A stretch of 64,000 nucleotides of DNA from Thauera sedimentorum (lineage in GTDB: Bacteria > Pseudomonadota > Gammaproteobacteria > Burkholderiales > Rhodocyclaceae), in assembly GCF_014489115.1 (NCBI RefSeq), contig NZ_JACTAH010000001.1:1860001-1924000 (forward strand). The letters are read 5' to 3'. This document shows, piece after piece, positions 1-8,816 of the stretch; position 1 is the stretch's first letter; each line of letters starts with the position of its first letter. The notes under the pieces were generated by a model. It ran no database searches, had not been told where the DNA came from, and saw nothing but the letters and a program-made list of their open reading frames with translations. Position numbers and translations under genes: made by a program.

Positions 1-305
1 CCCATCATCTCGGCCGGGCAGCCCAGCTCGGTGGCCAGCTCCTTGCGGGCGGCCAGGCTGCTGTCGATGTCGAGCAGCTTCAGCAGGTCCACGATGGACG
101 TCCGCCAGTTCAGCTTCTGCGGATTCGCCGCTGCCAGACGCTCCATCTGCGCCTCGACGTCCACCGCCGCCATCGGCGCCGGCGCAGCGGCCGCTGCGGC
201 AGCGGCCTGCGCGGGCGCCGCGGGTGCGGCAGCCTGCGCGGGGGCGGAAGCCGCCTTGGCCTCGCCAAGGCCGAGCTTTGCAAGAATGGTGCTGAAGAAA
301 CCCAT
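1..305 (-). CDS. DUF3597 domain protein (3' part lies outside the window)
   Basis: The frame is open from an ATG at 303-305, preceded by a GGGAGA ribosome binding site, to the window edge, so the C-terminus is missing. The protein begins MGFFSTILAKLGLGEAKA. It continues with an Ala/Pro-rich linker and then a conserved block containing KLNWRTSIVDLLKLL and SSLAARKEL. This arrangement is typical of DUF3597 proteins, small cytosolic proteins of unknown role. The low-complexity linker makes the opposite strand look open as well, but the start signal and the conserved block support the minus strand. No function can be given. Confidence 0.85.
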   Translation of the reverse strand, partial: MGFFSTILAKLGLGEAKAASAPAQAAAPAAPAQAAAAAAAAPAPMAAVDVEAQMERLAAANPQKLNWRTSIVDLLKLLDIDSSLAARKELATELGCPAEMM

Positions 306-552
306 GATCATCTCCCTGTGCTGGATGCTGTGGTCGCAAGCCGCTGCCCTGGCCGTGCGCGCCCGGCGGCGGGCGTAAGTACGTTATAGACCCATTTCAT
401 GCCGCCGATATGTCAGCCCGGCACGGACGACCGCGCCGCCCCAATGACGCAGCACGGCAGGTTTGCGGTATCTTGCGCCGTGGCACGACGACGGGTGTCC
501 GCCTTGCCCGCCGCGATGCCCGCCCTGCCATCCACTGCCGAGCCCGCCGCCG

Positions 553-891
553 ATGAGCGATCCGCAATTCGCCACCACCCCCGAGCCGCCCTACTACGCG
601 GTGGTGTTCTCCTCGCGCCGCACGCCCGGCGACCATGGCTACGAGCAAACCGCCCAGCGCATGGTGGAACTCGCCGCCCGCCAGCCGGGCTTCCTGGGTG
701 TGGAAAGCGCGCGCGGCGAGGACGGCTTCGGCATCACCGTGTCCTACTGGGCCAGCACCGAGGCCATCGCCGCCTGGAAGGCCGACATGGAACACGCCGC
801 GGCGCAGGCGAAGGGACGCGCGCAGTGGTACGAGCACTACGAACTGCGCATCGCCCGCGTCGAGCGCGCCTACGGGAAGACCCGGCCCTGA
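553..891 (+). CDS. Antibiotic biosynthesis monooxygenase (ABM) domain protein
   Basis: A 112-residue protein of the dimeric alpha+beta barrel type. Visible features are an N-terminal beta strand (YYAVVFSSRR), a helix with MVELAARQPGFLGVES and the signature VSYWASTEAIAAWKADMEH, which match ABM/heme-monooxygenase-like small proteins. Such proteins degrade or oxidise small aromatics or heme, but this subgroup has no known substrate. I chose the ATG at 553 because homologues start just before the first strand; upstream in-frame codons give only low-complexity sequence. It lies 31 bp before a glutamine amidotransferase gene on the same strand and may be co-transcribed with it. Confidence 0.8.
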   Translation: MSDPQFATTPEPPYYAVVFSSRRTPGDHGYEQTAQRMVELAARQPGFLGVESARGEDGFGITVSYWASTEAIAAWKADMEHAAAQAKGRAQWYEHYELRIARVERAYGKTRP

Positions 892-922
892 CCCCCCGCT
901 AGCGCTCCTGCGCCACACCGCC

Positions 923-1615
923 ATGAACCGACGCGCCCACATCCTGCAGCACGTACCCTTCGAAGGCCCCGGCAGCATCGCATCCTGGCTGGATGCGGGC
1001 GGCTGGCGGGTCACCCGTACCGCCTTCTTCGAATCCGCCGACCTGCCCGCACCGGAAGACATCGACCTGCTGGTGGTGATGGGCGGGCCGATGAGTGTGA
1101 ACGACGGGGACCGCCATCCCTGGCTGGCCGCGGAAAAGCGCTTCGTGCGCGCGGCGGTCGAGGCCGGCAAACCGGTACTGGGCATCTGCCTGGGCGCCCA
1201 GCTGATTGCCGCCGCGCTCGGCGCGCGGGTGTATCCGAATGCGGAAAAGGAAATCGGCTGGCTGCCGGTGCGCGCGGTGGCCGAGGGTGCCGGTCTGTTC
1301 CGTTTTCCCGCGCAGGTCGAGGTCTTCCACTGGCACGGCGAGACCTTCGACCTGCCGCCCGGCGCCACCCGCCTGGCGGAAAGCGCCGGCTGCGCCAACC
1401 AGGCCTTCCAGCTCGGCGAGCGGGTGATCGGCCTGCAGTTCCACCTGGAAACCACGCCCGACACCGCGCGCGCGATCGTCGCCCACTGTCGCGACGAGCT
1501 GAGTCCGGCGCGCTACGTGCAGGACGAGGCGCAGATCCTCGCCGCGCCGCCGGAGCGCTACGCCGGCATCAATCGCCTGATGGCGCAGGTGCTGGACTGG
1601 CTGACGCGGAACTGA
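923..1615 (+). CDS. Class I glutamine amidotransferase
   Basis: A 230-residue stand-alone GATase1 protein. The nucleophile elbow GICLGAQ places the catalytic Cys at residue 89, and QFHLE gives His174 and Glu176, so the triad is complete. It resembles the GuaA-like amidotransferases annotated as GMP synthase-glutamine amidotransferase-like proteins, which act on unknown substrates or as gamma-glutamyl hydrolases. No synthetase partner is adjacent. The last 47 bp overlap the 3' end of the convergent gene on the minus strand, so the two transcripts are complementary at their ends. Confidence 0.88.
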   Translation: MNRRAHILQHVPFEGPGSIASWLDAGGWRVTRTAFFESADLPAPEDIDLLVVMGGPMSVNDGDRHPWLAAEKRFVRAAVEAGKPVLGICLGAQLIAAALGARVYPNAEKEIGWLPVRAVAEGAGLFRFPAQVEVFHWHGETFDLPPGATRLAESAGCANQAFQLGERVIGLQFHLETTPDTARAIVAHCRDELSPARYVQDEAQILAAPPERYAGINRLMAQVLDWLTRN

Positions 1616-2711
1616 ACAGCTCGCCGCAGCGCGCCGAGTCCTCGCGCGCCACCCAGCGGCGCGGTTCGGCGTGCCAGGTATCGAGATAGGCCGCTGCCTT
1701 GGCCGTGCCGTCGTTCACCAGGCACACCGCCGGCACGCGGAAGCTGCGCGCGACGATGAAGGCGTGCAGGCTGGTGCCGATGCAGCCGGCGGCACCGGCC
1801 AGCAGGGCGCAGATGTCGAAGACGTGTGCCGAGCGGAACGCTGTGACGGCGATCCGCGGGTTGCAGTCGCGGACCTGCGCAGCCAGCCGGGCCAGCACCC
1901 CGGCGTCGTCATGCCAGGGCGCCAGCCCTGCGCGGAACAGCACTACCCCGGCATCGAGCGCTGCGGCGCTGGCGGCCACCCCCTGCGCGACACCGGACAA
2001 GGTCGCATCGTCACCCCATTCCGCCGCCACTTGCACCGCCAGCCTGCGCGGCATGGCCGCCGCCACCCGCGCGGGCTCGCCGGCCCTTGCCCGCCCTGCC
2101 ACCCGCGGGCCGAACAGCGCGGCGCAGTCCTCGGCCGGATCGCGGGCGATGGGCAGGTCCAGGCCGGCGCCCGCCAGCGCATCCCGGGTCGCGGCGTCGC
2201 GCACGCTGCCTGCGGCGGCTTGGCGCAGCGCACGCACAGCTTCGGCACGGGCCTCGTCCGGCAACTGCCCGAACCCGACTCCGCCCACCGCCTCGAAACA
2301 CACCCGCCAGGCGCGCGGCAGGTCGCCGGCCGCCCGCACATAGGGCAGCGGCGCCTCGTCGCCCAGCACGCGCGCCGCCCAGTCGCGGCCGGCGGACGGA
2401 TCGGCACGGAAGCGCGCAATGATGCGTGCCGCCTCGGCGGGCGTCTGCAGCATCACCGCCGCCTCCCAGGCGGTGGTGGTGAGGATCTCTCCGCCCACAT
2501 GGACGAAATCCGCCGCCTGCCCGCCGAACTCGCGCACCACCCCGGCCAGCGGGCGCACGCGGTGGCCGCCGTAGCGCCGCAGGTCGCGCGCGGCCAGACC
2601 GGCGGCAAGCACCCGGCGCCCGGGATGCCGCGCCGCCGCGCAGCGCGCGAGCAGCAGGTCGCCGAAGTTGTGGCGGTCGAAGGCGCCGAACAGGATCAGG
2701 GGACGGGACAT
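1569..2711 (-). CDS. Polysaccharide pyruvyl transferase family protein
   Basis: A 380-residue protein. The N-terminus ([16 protein letters not shown]) and a late [10 protein letters not shown] motif near residue 312 are characteristic of the pyruvyl transferase fold (WcaK/CsaB type), which transfers pyruvate from phosphoenolpyruvate to sugars of surface polysaccharides. There are no glycosyltransferase or export genes nearby, so it is an orphan and its acceptor is unknown. The Ala-rich C-terminal tail overlaps the preceding amidotransferase gene tail-to-tail by 47 bp. Confidence 0.8.
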   Translation of the reverse strand: MSRPLILFGAFDRHNFGDLLLARCAAARHPGRRVLAAGLAARDLRRYGGHRVRPLAGVVREFGGQAADFVHVGGEILTTTAWEAAVMLQTPAEAARIIARFRADPSAGRDWAARVLGDEAPLPYVRAAGDLPRAWRVCFEAVGGVGFGQLPDEARAEAVRALRQAAAGSVRDAATRDALAGAGLDLPIARDPAEDCAALFGPRVAGRARAGEPARVAAAMPRRLAVQVAAEWGDDATLSGVAQGVAASAAALDAGVVLFRAGLAPWHDDAGVLARLAAQVRDCNPRIAVTAFRSAHVFDICALLAGAAGCIGTSLHAFIVARSFRVPAVCLVNDGTAKAAAYLDTWHAEPRRWVAREDSARCGELFSSASASPAPAPSGD

Positions 2712-2847
2712 GGCCGGACAGCGCAGCGCAAAGGAGCATCCGCATCCATCACAGCACGGGCGGACAGCGCGCGCAATGCAGGCCGTGGGAAACTGTCACG
2801 CCCGCCCACGCTCTCAACCCCTGACCCATTCGCTGCGGAGACCGCCC

Positions 2848-3363
2848 ATGAACGCCCGCCTGCAGGCCCGCCAGGCCGACATCACCACGCTGGCGCTGGA
2901 TGCCATCGTCAATGCCGCCAACAGCACCCTGCTGGGCGGCGGCGGGGTGGACGGCGCCATCCACCGCGCCGCCGGCCCGGAGCTGCTGGCCGAATGCCGC
3001 GACCTGGGCGGCTGCCCCACCGGCGAGGCGCGCATCACTGGCGGCCATCGCTTGCCGGCGCGCCACGTGATCCATACCGTGGGACCGGTGTGGCATGGCG
3101 GCGCGGACGGCGAGGCGGAACTGCTGGCCTCCTGTTACCGCCGCTCGCTGGAGATCGCCGCCGGGCACGGCCTGCGCTCCATCGCCTTTCCGTGCATCAG
3201 CACCGGCGTCTACGGCTATCCGTCGGACGAAGCGGCGCAGGTGGCGGTGAGCACGGTGCGCAGCACGCTGGCGCGGCTGCCCGGCATCGAACAGGTGGTG
3301 TTCTGCTGCTTCTCGGCCGACGACCTGGCGCGCTATGAGATATTGTTGGCCGATCCGTCCTGA
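2848..3363 (+). CDS. Macro domain protein, probable O-acetyl-ADP-ribose deacetylase
   Basis: A 171-residue single macro domain of the YmdB/MacroD class. It has the substrate-loop residues VNAAN (21-25) and the glycine-rich GGGGVDGAI (30-38) containing the conserved Asp, and later STGVYGYP. Members hydrolyse O-acetyl-ADP-ribose or remove mono-ADP-ribose from proteins, and YmdB also modulates RNase III in E. coli. The full family length and all motifs are intact. The start follows a purine-rich stretch (GCGGAGACC). The gene lies 20 bp before the lipoprotein esterase gene on the same strand. Confidence 0.9.
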   Translation: MNARLQARQADITTLALDAIVNAANSTLLGGGGVDGAIHRAAGPELLAECRDLGGCPTGEARITGGHRLPARHVIHTVGPVWHGGADGEAELLASCYRRSLEIAAGHGLRSIAFPCISTGVYGYPSDEAAQVAVSTVRSTLARLPGIEQVVFCCFSADDLARYEILLADPS

Positions 3364-3382
3364 TTCATCGAGCACCTTCGCC

Positions 3383-4057
3383 GTGAGCACCTACTACCCC
3401 CGCAGCGCCTCGTTTCCCCTTCAGCTCGGCCGCGCGATCCTGCTGGTCTGCGCCGCCTTGCTGCTGGCCGCCTGCGGCGACCGGGGCCCTGCCCGCGCCA
3501 GCGCCCTGCCCTCCGGTGCCACCGTGCTGGTGATCGGCGACAGCCTGGTCGCCGGCACCGGGGCCAGCCGGGCGCAGTCCTGGCCGGCGGTGCTGGCCGA
3601 GACGACCGGCTGGTCGGTGGTCAATGCCGGCGTGCCGGGGCACACCTCGGCCGACGCGCGCGGACGCCTGGAGGGCCTGCTGTCCGAACTTCGCCCGGAC
3701 GCGGTGATCATCGCCATCGGCGGCAACGACTTCCTGCGCCGTGTCGGCGAGGACACCACGCGCGGCAACATCGAGGCCATGCTGACCGCCAGCAAGGCCG
3801 CCGCCACGCACGTGGCCCTGGTGGCGATTCCGGAACCGTCGATGGGCGGGCAGATGCTGGGCATGCTGTCCGACCACGCGCTTTACGAGCGCCTGGCCGA
3901 CGAGCACCAGGTGGCGCTGGTGGCCGATGCGGTATCCGAAACCCTCTCGCAAGAGAACTACCGCGCCGACCGCATCCACGCCAACGCCGACGGCTACGCC
4001 TACATGGCCGGCCGGGTGGCCGAGACGCTCGCCGAGGCGGGCTGGCTGAACCGTTAA
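3383..4057 (+). CDS. SGNH/GDSL esterase lipoprotein (TesA-like)
   Basis: A 224-residue secreted esterase. A hydrophobic signal sequence ends in LLAAC, so Cys31 is a likely lipidation site and the enzyme probably sits in the cell envelope. SGNH motifs are complete: GDS with Ser54, the Gly of VPGH, GGND (113-116) and DRIH with catalytic His199. TesA-type enzymes hydrolyse short acyl or aryl esters and acyl-CoA thioesters. I chose the GTG at 3383 because it gives a standard lipoprotein signal; an in-frame ATG at 3335 would overlap the macro gene. The last 33 coding bases have diverged copies in the tandem repeat that follows. Confidence 0.85.
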   Translation: MSTYYPRSASFPLQLGRAILLVCAALLLAACGDRGPARASALPSGATVLVIGDSLVAGTGASRAQSWPAVLAETTGWSVVNAGVPGHTSADARGRLEGLLSELRPDAVIIAIGGNDFLRRVGEDTTRGNIEAMLTASKAAATHVALVAIPEPSMGGQMLGMLSDHALYERLADEHQVALVADAVSETLSQENYRADRIHANADGYAYMAGRVAETLAEAGWLNR

Positions 4058-4512
4058 CGAGGCTTCCCGAGCAGGAACGGCCTTGGCCGCGATCCACCTA
4101 CCGGGAAAACGACGCCGCCATCGCGGCCAAGGCCGCTCCTACGGGCGCTGTCTCGCCCGGCGGGGTTCCTGGTGGCCGATTCGTCTCAGCTGGCGGTCGA
4201 GGCGCCGACCGAGGCAGACTGCCCGAACCGCTGTTCAGCCTCCCCTGTAGGAGCGGCCTTGGCCGCGATCCGCCCACCGGGAAAGCGACCCCGCAATCGC
4301 GGCCAAGGCTGCTCCTACGGGCGCTGTCTCGCCCGGCAGGGTTCCTGGTGGCCGATTCGTCCCAGCTGGTGGTCGAGGCGCCGGCCGAGGCAGACTGCCC
4401 GAACCGCTGCACAGCCTCCCCTGTAGGAGCGGCCTTGGCCGCGATCCGCCCGCCGGGAAAGCGACCCCGCCATCGCGGCCAAGGCCGCTCCTGCAGGCGC
4501 TGTCTCGGCCGA
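4043..4512. repeat. Tandem repeat, 176-bp period, about 2.6 copies, each with a REP-like palindrome
   Basis: This convergent intergenic region is filled by a tandem repeat. The element core starts at 4072, 4248 and 4424, an exact 176-bp step between each. Each unit has an inverted pair, a left arm with GGCCTTGGCCGCGAT and a right arm with ATCGCGGCCAAGG (4072-4142, 4248-4318, 4424-4494). A ~100-bp spacer follows the first two pairs. The spacers end with a 33-bp piece (4198-4230, 4374-4406) that matches the last 33 coding bases of the esterase gene (4021-4053) at 25 of 33 positions. I see no gene here. Confidence 0.9.
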
Positions 4513-4550
4513 GAGCGTGAGGGGCGACCTCCCGGCAGGTGCGCCGTCCC

Positions 4551-5150
4551 TCAGCCGAGCAAGCCCTCTTCCACCACGATCCACAGCGCGGTCGCCGCGA
4601 GCAGCGTGGCCATGGTGTAGTTGAACAGCGCCAGCAGGCGCGGCTCGCGCAGGCGGTCGCGCAGGCGGTCGCCGGCCGCGGCCCACAGCGCGATGCAGGG
4701 GAGGTTCACCAGCGCGCACAGCAGCGCCAGCATGGCCGCGGCGCTCCAGCCGGCGCCCGTGGGCAGGAACAACAGAGCCACATTGAGCACCATCATCCAG
4801 CCCTTGGGATTGACCCACTGGAACAGCGCGGCGCCGATGAAGCCCAGCGGCTGCCCCTGCCCGCCCGCGCCCGGCTGGCCGGCATGCGCCTGTCGCCACG
4901 CCAGCCACAGCAGGTAGCTGCAGCCCACTGCGACCAGCGCCGGACGCAGCGAGTCCAGCCAGGCCATCACCCAGGCCAGCGCGCCGCCGACCAGCAGCAC
5001 CTGCACGCCATGGCCGACGCTGATGCCCAGCATGTGCGGCAGCGTGCGGCGAAAGCCGAAGTTCACCCCGCTGGCGGCGAGCATCAGGTTGTTGGGTCCG
5101 GGGGTCACGGACATGGTGGCCACGTAGGTCATCAAGGGCAGGTCGATCAT
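4551..5150 (-). CDS. LysE/RhtB family amino-acid exporter
   Basis: A 199-residue inner-membrane protein with about five or six hydrophobic segments and the family signature SVTPGPNNLMLAASG near the N-terminus, followed by FGFRRTLPHMLGISVGHG. LysE/RhtB proteins export amino acids or homoserine/threonine lactones by proton antiport. FQWVNPKGWMM in the middle is also typical. It is transcribed divergently from a MocR-type regulator with a 148-bp shared promoter region, a common arrangement in which the regulator controls the exporter. The substrate cannot be read from sequence. Confidence 0.9.
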   Translation of the reverse strand: MIDLPLMTYVATMSVTPGPNNLMLAASGVNFGFRRTLPHMLGISVGHGVQVLLVGGALAWVMAWLDSLRPALVAVGCSYLLWLAWRQAHAGQPGAGGQGQPLGFIGAALFQWVNPKGWMMVLNVALLFLPTGAGWSAAAMLALLCALVNLPCIALWAAAGDRLRDRLREPRLLALFNYTMATLLAATALWIVVEEGLLG

Positions 5151-5209
5151 GGCGGCGGGCTCCGGTGGCGGTATTGCGAGCCTCCATTCTGGTCGGGTCC
5201 CGCGGAAGG

Positions 5210-5247
5210 TTACAGAGCCAGAATGCGTCGTCTATACTGGCAACAGT
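5210..5247 (+). promoter_or_regulatory. Promoter and possible operator of the MocR-type gene
   Basis: TTACAG (5210-5215), a 17-bp spacer and TATACT (5233-5238) form a good sigma-70-type promoter reading toward the MocR-type gene. An inverted repeat ACTG-GCAA-CAGT (5236-5247) overlaps the -10 element and is a candidate autoregulatory site. It lies in the divergent spacer with the LysE-type exporter. Confidence 0.55.
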
Positions 5248-5298
5248 TTGCCGATATCACGACTGTACCCTCAACGCCCGAGACACTCTGTATCCGCC

Positions 5299-6738
5299 AT
5301 GGAAGCCGTCCAGACCCCGCTGTATCAATCCCTTGCCGACGAACTGCGCGGCGCCATGGGCGACGGCCGCCTGCCGGCCGGCGCGCGCCTGCCCTCTGTG
5401 CGCGAGGCCGCGCGCAGCCGCGGCCTGAGCATCAACACGGTGCTGGCAGCCTACCGCCACCTGGAGGCGCGCGGGCTGGTGGAGGCGCGTCCGCAGTCCG
5501 GCTACTTCGTGCGCTCGCGCCTGCAGGCGCCGCCCGCGCCGCGTTTCACCGCCCGCCCGGCGCAGGCCCGGCCGGCGGAGACTTCGGTGCTGAACCGCAT
5601 CGCCACGGTGGTGTCGGCACAGTCGAACGCCGACAACGTGGACCTGTCGCTGGCCTGCCCGAAAGGCAGCGACTTCTACCCGGGCGAGAAGCTCGCGCGC
5701 ATCATCGCCGACACCGCGCGCCGCCACCCGGAACTGCTCACCGACTACGCGCTGCCGCCCGGCTCGCTGCGCCTGCGCCGCGAGATCGCCCGCCATGCGC
5801 TGGACCTGGGCGTGACCATGGCGGCGGAGGACGTGATCCTGACCAACGGCTGCATGGAAGCCCTGCAGTTCGCGCTGCGCACCGTCACCCGCCCGGGCGA
5901 CGCGATCGCGATGGAGTCGCCCACCTACTTCAACCTGATCCCGCTGGCCGAGGCGCTGGGCCTGCGCACCATCGAAGTGCCCACCCACCCGGGCAGCGGC
6001 ATGTCGATGGATGCGCTGGAGCTGCTGCTGTCCGAGAAGCGGGTGAAGGCGGTGGTGGCCATGCCCAATGTGCACAACCCGCTGGGCACCAGCATGCCGG
6101 TGGAGGCCAAGCGCCGGCTGGCGGCGCTGGCGGCCGAGTACCGCGTGCCGGTGATCGAGGACGCGCTGTATGCCGAACTGCAGTACGCGGTGCCGCTGCA
6201 GCCGGCGGTGAAGGCCTTCGACCGGGATGGCTGGGTGATCCTGTGCGCGTCCTACAGCAAGACCCTGGTGCCGGGCATCCGCGCCGGCTGGATGGAGGCC
6301 GGACGCTTCCAGCGCGAGGTGGCGGATCTCAAGTTCTGCTCGTCGGTGGCGCAGCCGGCGGTGACCTGCGAGGCGCTCGGGGTGTTCCTGGAAAACGGCG
6401 GCTACGCCCAGCACCTGCGCCGCCTGCGGCGCACCTACGCCGGGCAGATCGACCGCCTGCGCGGCCTGATCGACGAGGTGTTTCCGGCCGGCACCCTGGC
6501 CACCGAACCGACCGGCGGCTTCCTGGTATGGGTGGAACTGCCCGAGGGCTGCAACGCCAACCGCCTGTTCGACGACGCGCTGGCGCGCGGCATCAGCATC
6601 ACCCCGGGCACGCTGTTCTCGCCCTCGGGGCGCTACACCCGGCACATCCGCCTGTCCGGCTGCTATCCGTTCTCCGAGCGCCACATCCACGCGCTGGTGA
6701 CGCTCGGCCAGCTCGCCGCCCGACAGCTGGGCGGCTGA
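5299..6738 (+). CDS. MocR-type regulator: GntR winged helix fused to class I aminotransferase domain
   Basis: A 479-residue protein. Residues ~5-75 form a GntR winged helix (LPSVREAARSRGLSINTV), followed by a fold-type I aminotransferase domain with AMESPTYFNLI, the Asn of MPNVHNPLGT and the PLP-binding Lys321 in ASYSKTLVPGIRAGW. MocR proteins use PLP or PLP-amino-acid adducts to regulate transcription rather than catalyse transamination. Known members control GABA, taurine, pyridoxine and amino-acid export genes. Its divergent LysE-type neighbour is the obvious target. The ATG at 5299 is placed so that the protein starts directly at the winged helix; the longer upstream frame would include the promoter. 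Confidence 0.9.
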   Translation: MEAVQTPLYQSLADELRGAMGDGRLPAGARLPSVREAARSRGLSINTVLAAYRHLEARGLVEARPQSGYFVRSRLQAPPAPRFTARPAQARPAETSVLNRIATVVSAQSNADNVDLSLACPKGSDFYPGEKLARIIADTARRHPELLTDYALPPGSLRLRREIARHALDLGVTMAAEDVILTNGCMEALQFALRTVTRPGDAIAMESPTYFNLIPLAEALGLRTIEVPTHPGSGMSMDALELLLSEKRVKAVVAMPNVHNPLGTSMPVEAKRRLAALAAEYRVPVIEDALYAELQYAVPLQPAVKAFDRDGWVILCASYSKTLVPGIRAGWMEAGRFQREVADLKFCSSVAQPAVTCEALGVFLENGGYAQHLRRLRRTYAGQIDRLRGLIDEVFPAGTLATEPTGGFLVWVELPEGCNANRLFDDALARGISITPGTLFSPSGRYTRHIRLSGCYPFSERHIHALVTLGQLAARQLGG

Positions 6739-6748
6739 AGCACGCGGA

Positions 6749-8545
6749 TCAGCTGTCGATCAAGGCATCGACCGGCACGCCCACACGCACGTTACCCCAG
6801 TGCCGTCCACCCACGTGGATGGGCATGGCGATGTCGCACAGCACTTCGCCGGTGTCGCGCAGGAAGGTCTGCAGCAGCATGGGCGCGGCATTGCGCGCGG
6901 CGCGCAACTCGGCCGGCGCTTCGAATTTGCGGCAGGTGCGGTTGCCGATCAGGTCGACGTCGTAGTCGCCGGTCAGCGGCTTGGAATACTTGCTGTTGTG
7001 CGCCGACAGGTAGCTGTCGGTGTTCACCCCGCAGGCATAGACCGCGCCCTTGATCTTGCCCAGGGTGTCGTCCAGCAGGGCCTGGCAGCGCCGGCCGTAT
7101 TCGTCGCCCCAGGACACCTTGAACTTCTGCGGGTTGGTGTTGGGGATGGGCTGGTAGCGGCGGTCGAAGACGTCGACCCGGTTGGCGACCATCTCCTCGA
7201 GCTGCTGCTGGATGAGATCGCGGAAGGTGTGCGCTTCGTTCACCACGTGGTCGAAGGCGCCCTTGCCGATCTTGAAGCGCGCCACCAGCTCCTGCACCGC
7301 CTCGGTGGCACGCGAGAGCTCGACGGTGCGCTTCTCCGACTCTTCCATGTCGCGCGCCACCGAGGTGGACAGCTCGTGGATGACGTTCACGTTCTCGTGC
7401 ACCTGGCCGTTGGTGGCGGTGAGCTGTTCCATGGCCGCAGCGATCTGCAGCAGCTGCTCGCCGGTGCGCTCGAAGTCGCCCACCATGTTGCCGAACTGCT
7501 CGGCAGAACGCCCCACCACCTCGCGGGTGCGCAGCACGTCGGCGTTGATGACCTCGTTCTCGGCGCGGGTGTTGGCCACCAGCGAGATCATGCCGCCGAT
7601 GTTGCCGTGGATCTCCTCGGTGGCCTGGTTGACCCGCTCGGCAAGCTTGCGCACCTCGTCGGCCACCACCGCGAAACCGCGGCCGGCCTCGCCGGCGCGC
7701 GCCGCCTCGATGGCGGCATTGAGCGCCAGCAAATTGGTCTGGTCGGCGATCTCGCGGATCAGCGAAGCGATCTTCTTGACGCTCTCGGAACGCTTGGAGA
7801 GCTCGTCCACCGTGTGGTTGAACTGCTCGACCTTGTCGCTCACCGCGTTGATCTTGCCGGCGATGTCGCGCATCTCGTGCAGCGACTCGCGGGCGATGTC
7901 GAGGTTGGCATTGGTGGACGCGGAGATGTTCTGCGTGCTGCCGGAGACTTCCTCGATGGCCTTGGTGGATTCGGTGCTCGCGGTGAATACGACCTCGGTC
8001 ATGCGCCCCTGCTCGGTGGCGTCGCGCGCCGAGCTCTCGACCTTGCTCTTCACCTGCACCGCCTCGCGGGCGATGCTCACGCTCATGTTGCGCACTTCGC
8101 TGATGATCTGCCGCATCTTGTCGGCGAAGCGGTTGTAGCTCTGGGCGAGCTCGCGCAGTTCGTCGTGCGTGGTCATCGGCAGGTCGCGCGAGAAATCGCC
8201 TTCGCCGCGGGCGATCTCGTTGAAGATGCGGGTGATCACCTTGACCGGACGCACGATCAGGTGACGGATGTAGAGGATCTGCCCGACGTTGATCAACAGC
8301 GCCAGCGCGGTGAGCCCGAGCATGGCGTACAGGCCGGCGTCGAGCGAGGCGCCGATGGCCGACACCGTCTCCGGCGCAACCTGCCCGGAAGCCAGCAGAT
8401 TGGCGACTTCGCCCTTCTGCCGCAGATAGATGCCCAGGTAGAAGACGTCGATGAAGAACAGCAGCAGGAAGCTGCACAGCTTCTTCGTCAGCGAGTTCCA
8501 GAACGTCTTCTCCACCGATTCGTAGAGCCGCCAGAACGTGCTCAT
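6749..8545 (-). CDS. Methyl-accepting chemotaxis protein with C-terminal sensor domain
   Basis: A 598-residue chemoreceptor. Two hydrophobic helices (about residues 24-44 and 72-95) are separated by only ~30 residues, so there is almost no periplasmic domain. A HAMP segment follows ([20 protein letters not shown]), then the signalling hairpin with [20 protein letters not shown]. From ~430 to the end lies a separate cytoplasmic domain with [24 protein letters not shown] and [10 protein letters not shown], which resembles the Cache/PAS-like module at the C-terminus of some receptors. This suggests that it senses an intracellular signal. It ends 10 bp from the convergent MocR-type gene. Confidence 0.92.
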   Translation of the reverse strand: MSTFWRLYESVEKTFWNSLTKKLCSFLLLFFIDVFYLGIYLRQKGEVANLLASGQVAPETVSAIGASLDAGLYAMLGLTALALLINVGQILYIRHLIVRPVKVITRIFNEIARGEGDFSRDLPMTTHDELRELAQSYNRFADKMRQIISEVRNMSVSIAREAVQVKSKVESSARDATEQGRMTEVVFTASTESTKAIEEVSGSTQNISASTNANLDIARESLHEMRDIAGKINAVSDKVEQFNHTVDELSKRSESVKKIASLIREIADQTNLLALNAAIEAARAGEAGRGFAVVADEVRKLAERVNQATEEIHGNIGGMISLVANTRAENEVINADVLRTREVVGRSAEQFGNMVGDFERTGEQLLQIAAAMEQLTATNGQVHENVNVIHELSTSVARDMEESEKRTVELSRATEAVQELVARFKIGKGAFDHVVNEAHTFRDLIQQQLEEMVANRVDVFDRRYQPIPNTNPQKFKVSWGDEYGRRCQALLDDTLGKIKGAVYACGVNTDSYLSAHNSKYSKPLTGDYDVDLIGNRTCRKFEAPAELRAARNAAPMLLQTFLRDTGEVLCDIAMPIHVGGRHWGNVRVGVPVDALIDS

Positions 8546-8585
8546 CGAAGCCTCCTCTCTCTATGTTTTGTATATTGCTTTGGCT

Positions 8586-8612
8586 GTAACGGAATCGTAA
8601 CGGCGGACTTTA
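8586..8612 (-). promoter_or_regulatory. Candidate sigma-28 (FliA) promoter of the chemoreceptor gene
   Basis: Reading on the minus strand, TAAAG (8612-8608), a 14-bp gap and TCCGTTAC (8593-8586) match the FliA pattern TAAAG-N14-GCCGATAA with a perfect -35 and 5 of 8 bases at -10. It lies ~40 bp upstream of the receptor ATG, which has a strong AGGAGG site. FliA control of chemoreceptors is well known; this site is inferred by eye. Confidence 0.45.
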
Positions 8613-8816
8613 GCCCAGCAAACGGGTAACGCAAGCCGGCCGGCGCCCCAATCCGGGCAGCACGCCCCCCACAGGCGCGATGCACGCGGATTTGCCCGGA
8701 TCATGCACCCCTGCGACAATTGCGTCCTTGATTCCGACGAACTTCCGCAAGCGCGCCGCCGCGGGCGCAAGTCCGGCACGAAACGCCAAATTCACGACCA
8801 AGCCCAAATCCAGACC

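Noticed and set aside
31-378. Plus-strand frame over the DUF3597 gene
   Set aside because: The minus-strand reading has a ribosome binding site and a conserved block; the plus frame is an Ala-rich mirror.
4043-4512. Possible CRISPR-like array because of regular spacing
   Set aside because: Units are 176 bp, spacers are nearly identical to each other, and only about 2.6 copies exist; this is a REP-containing tandem duplication.
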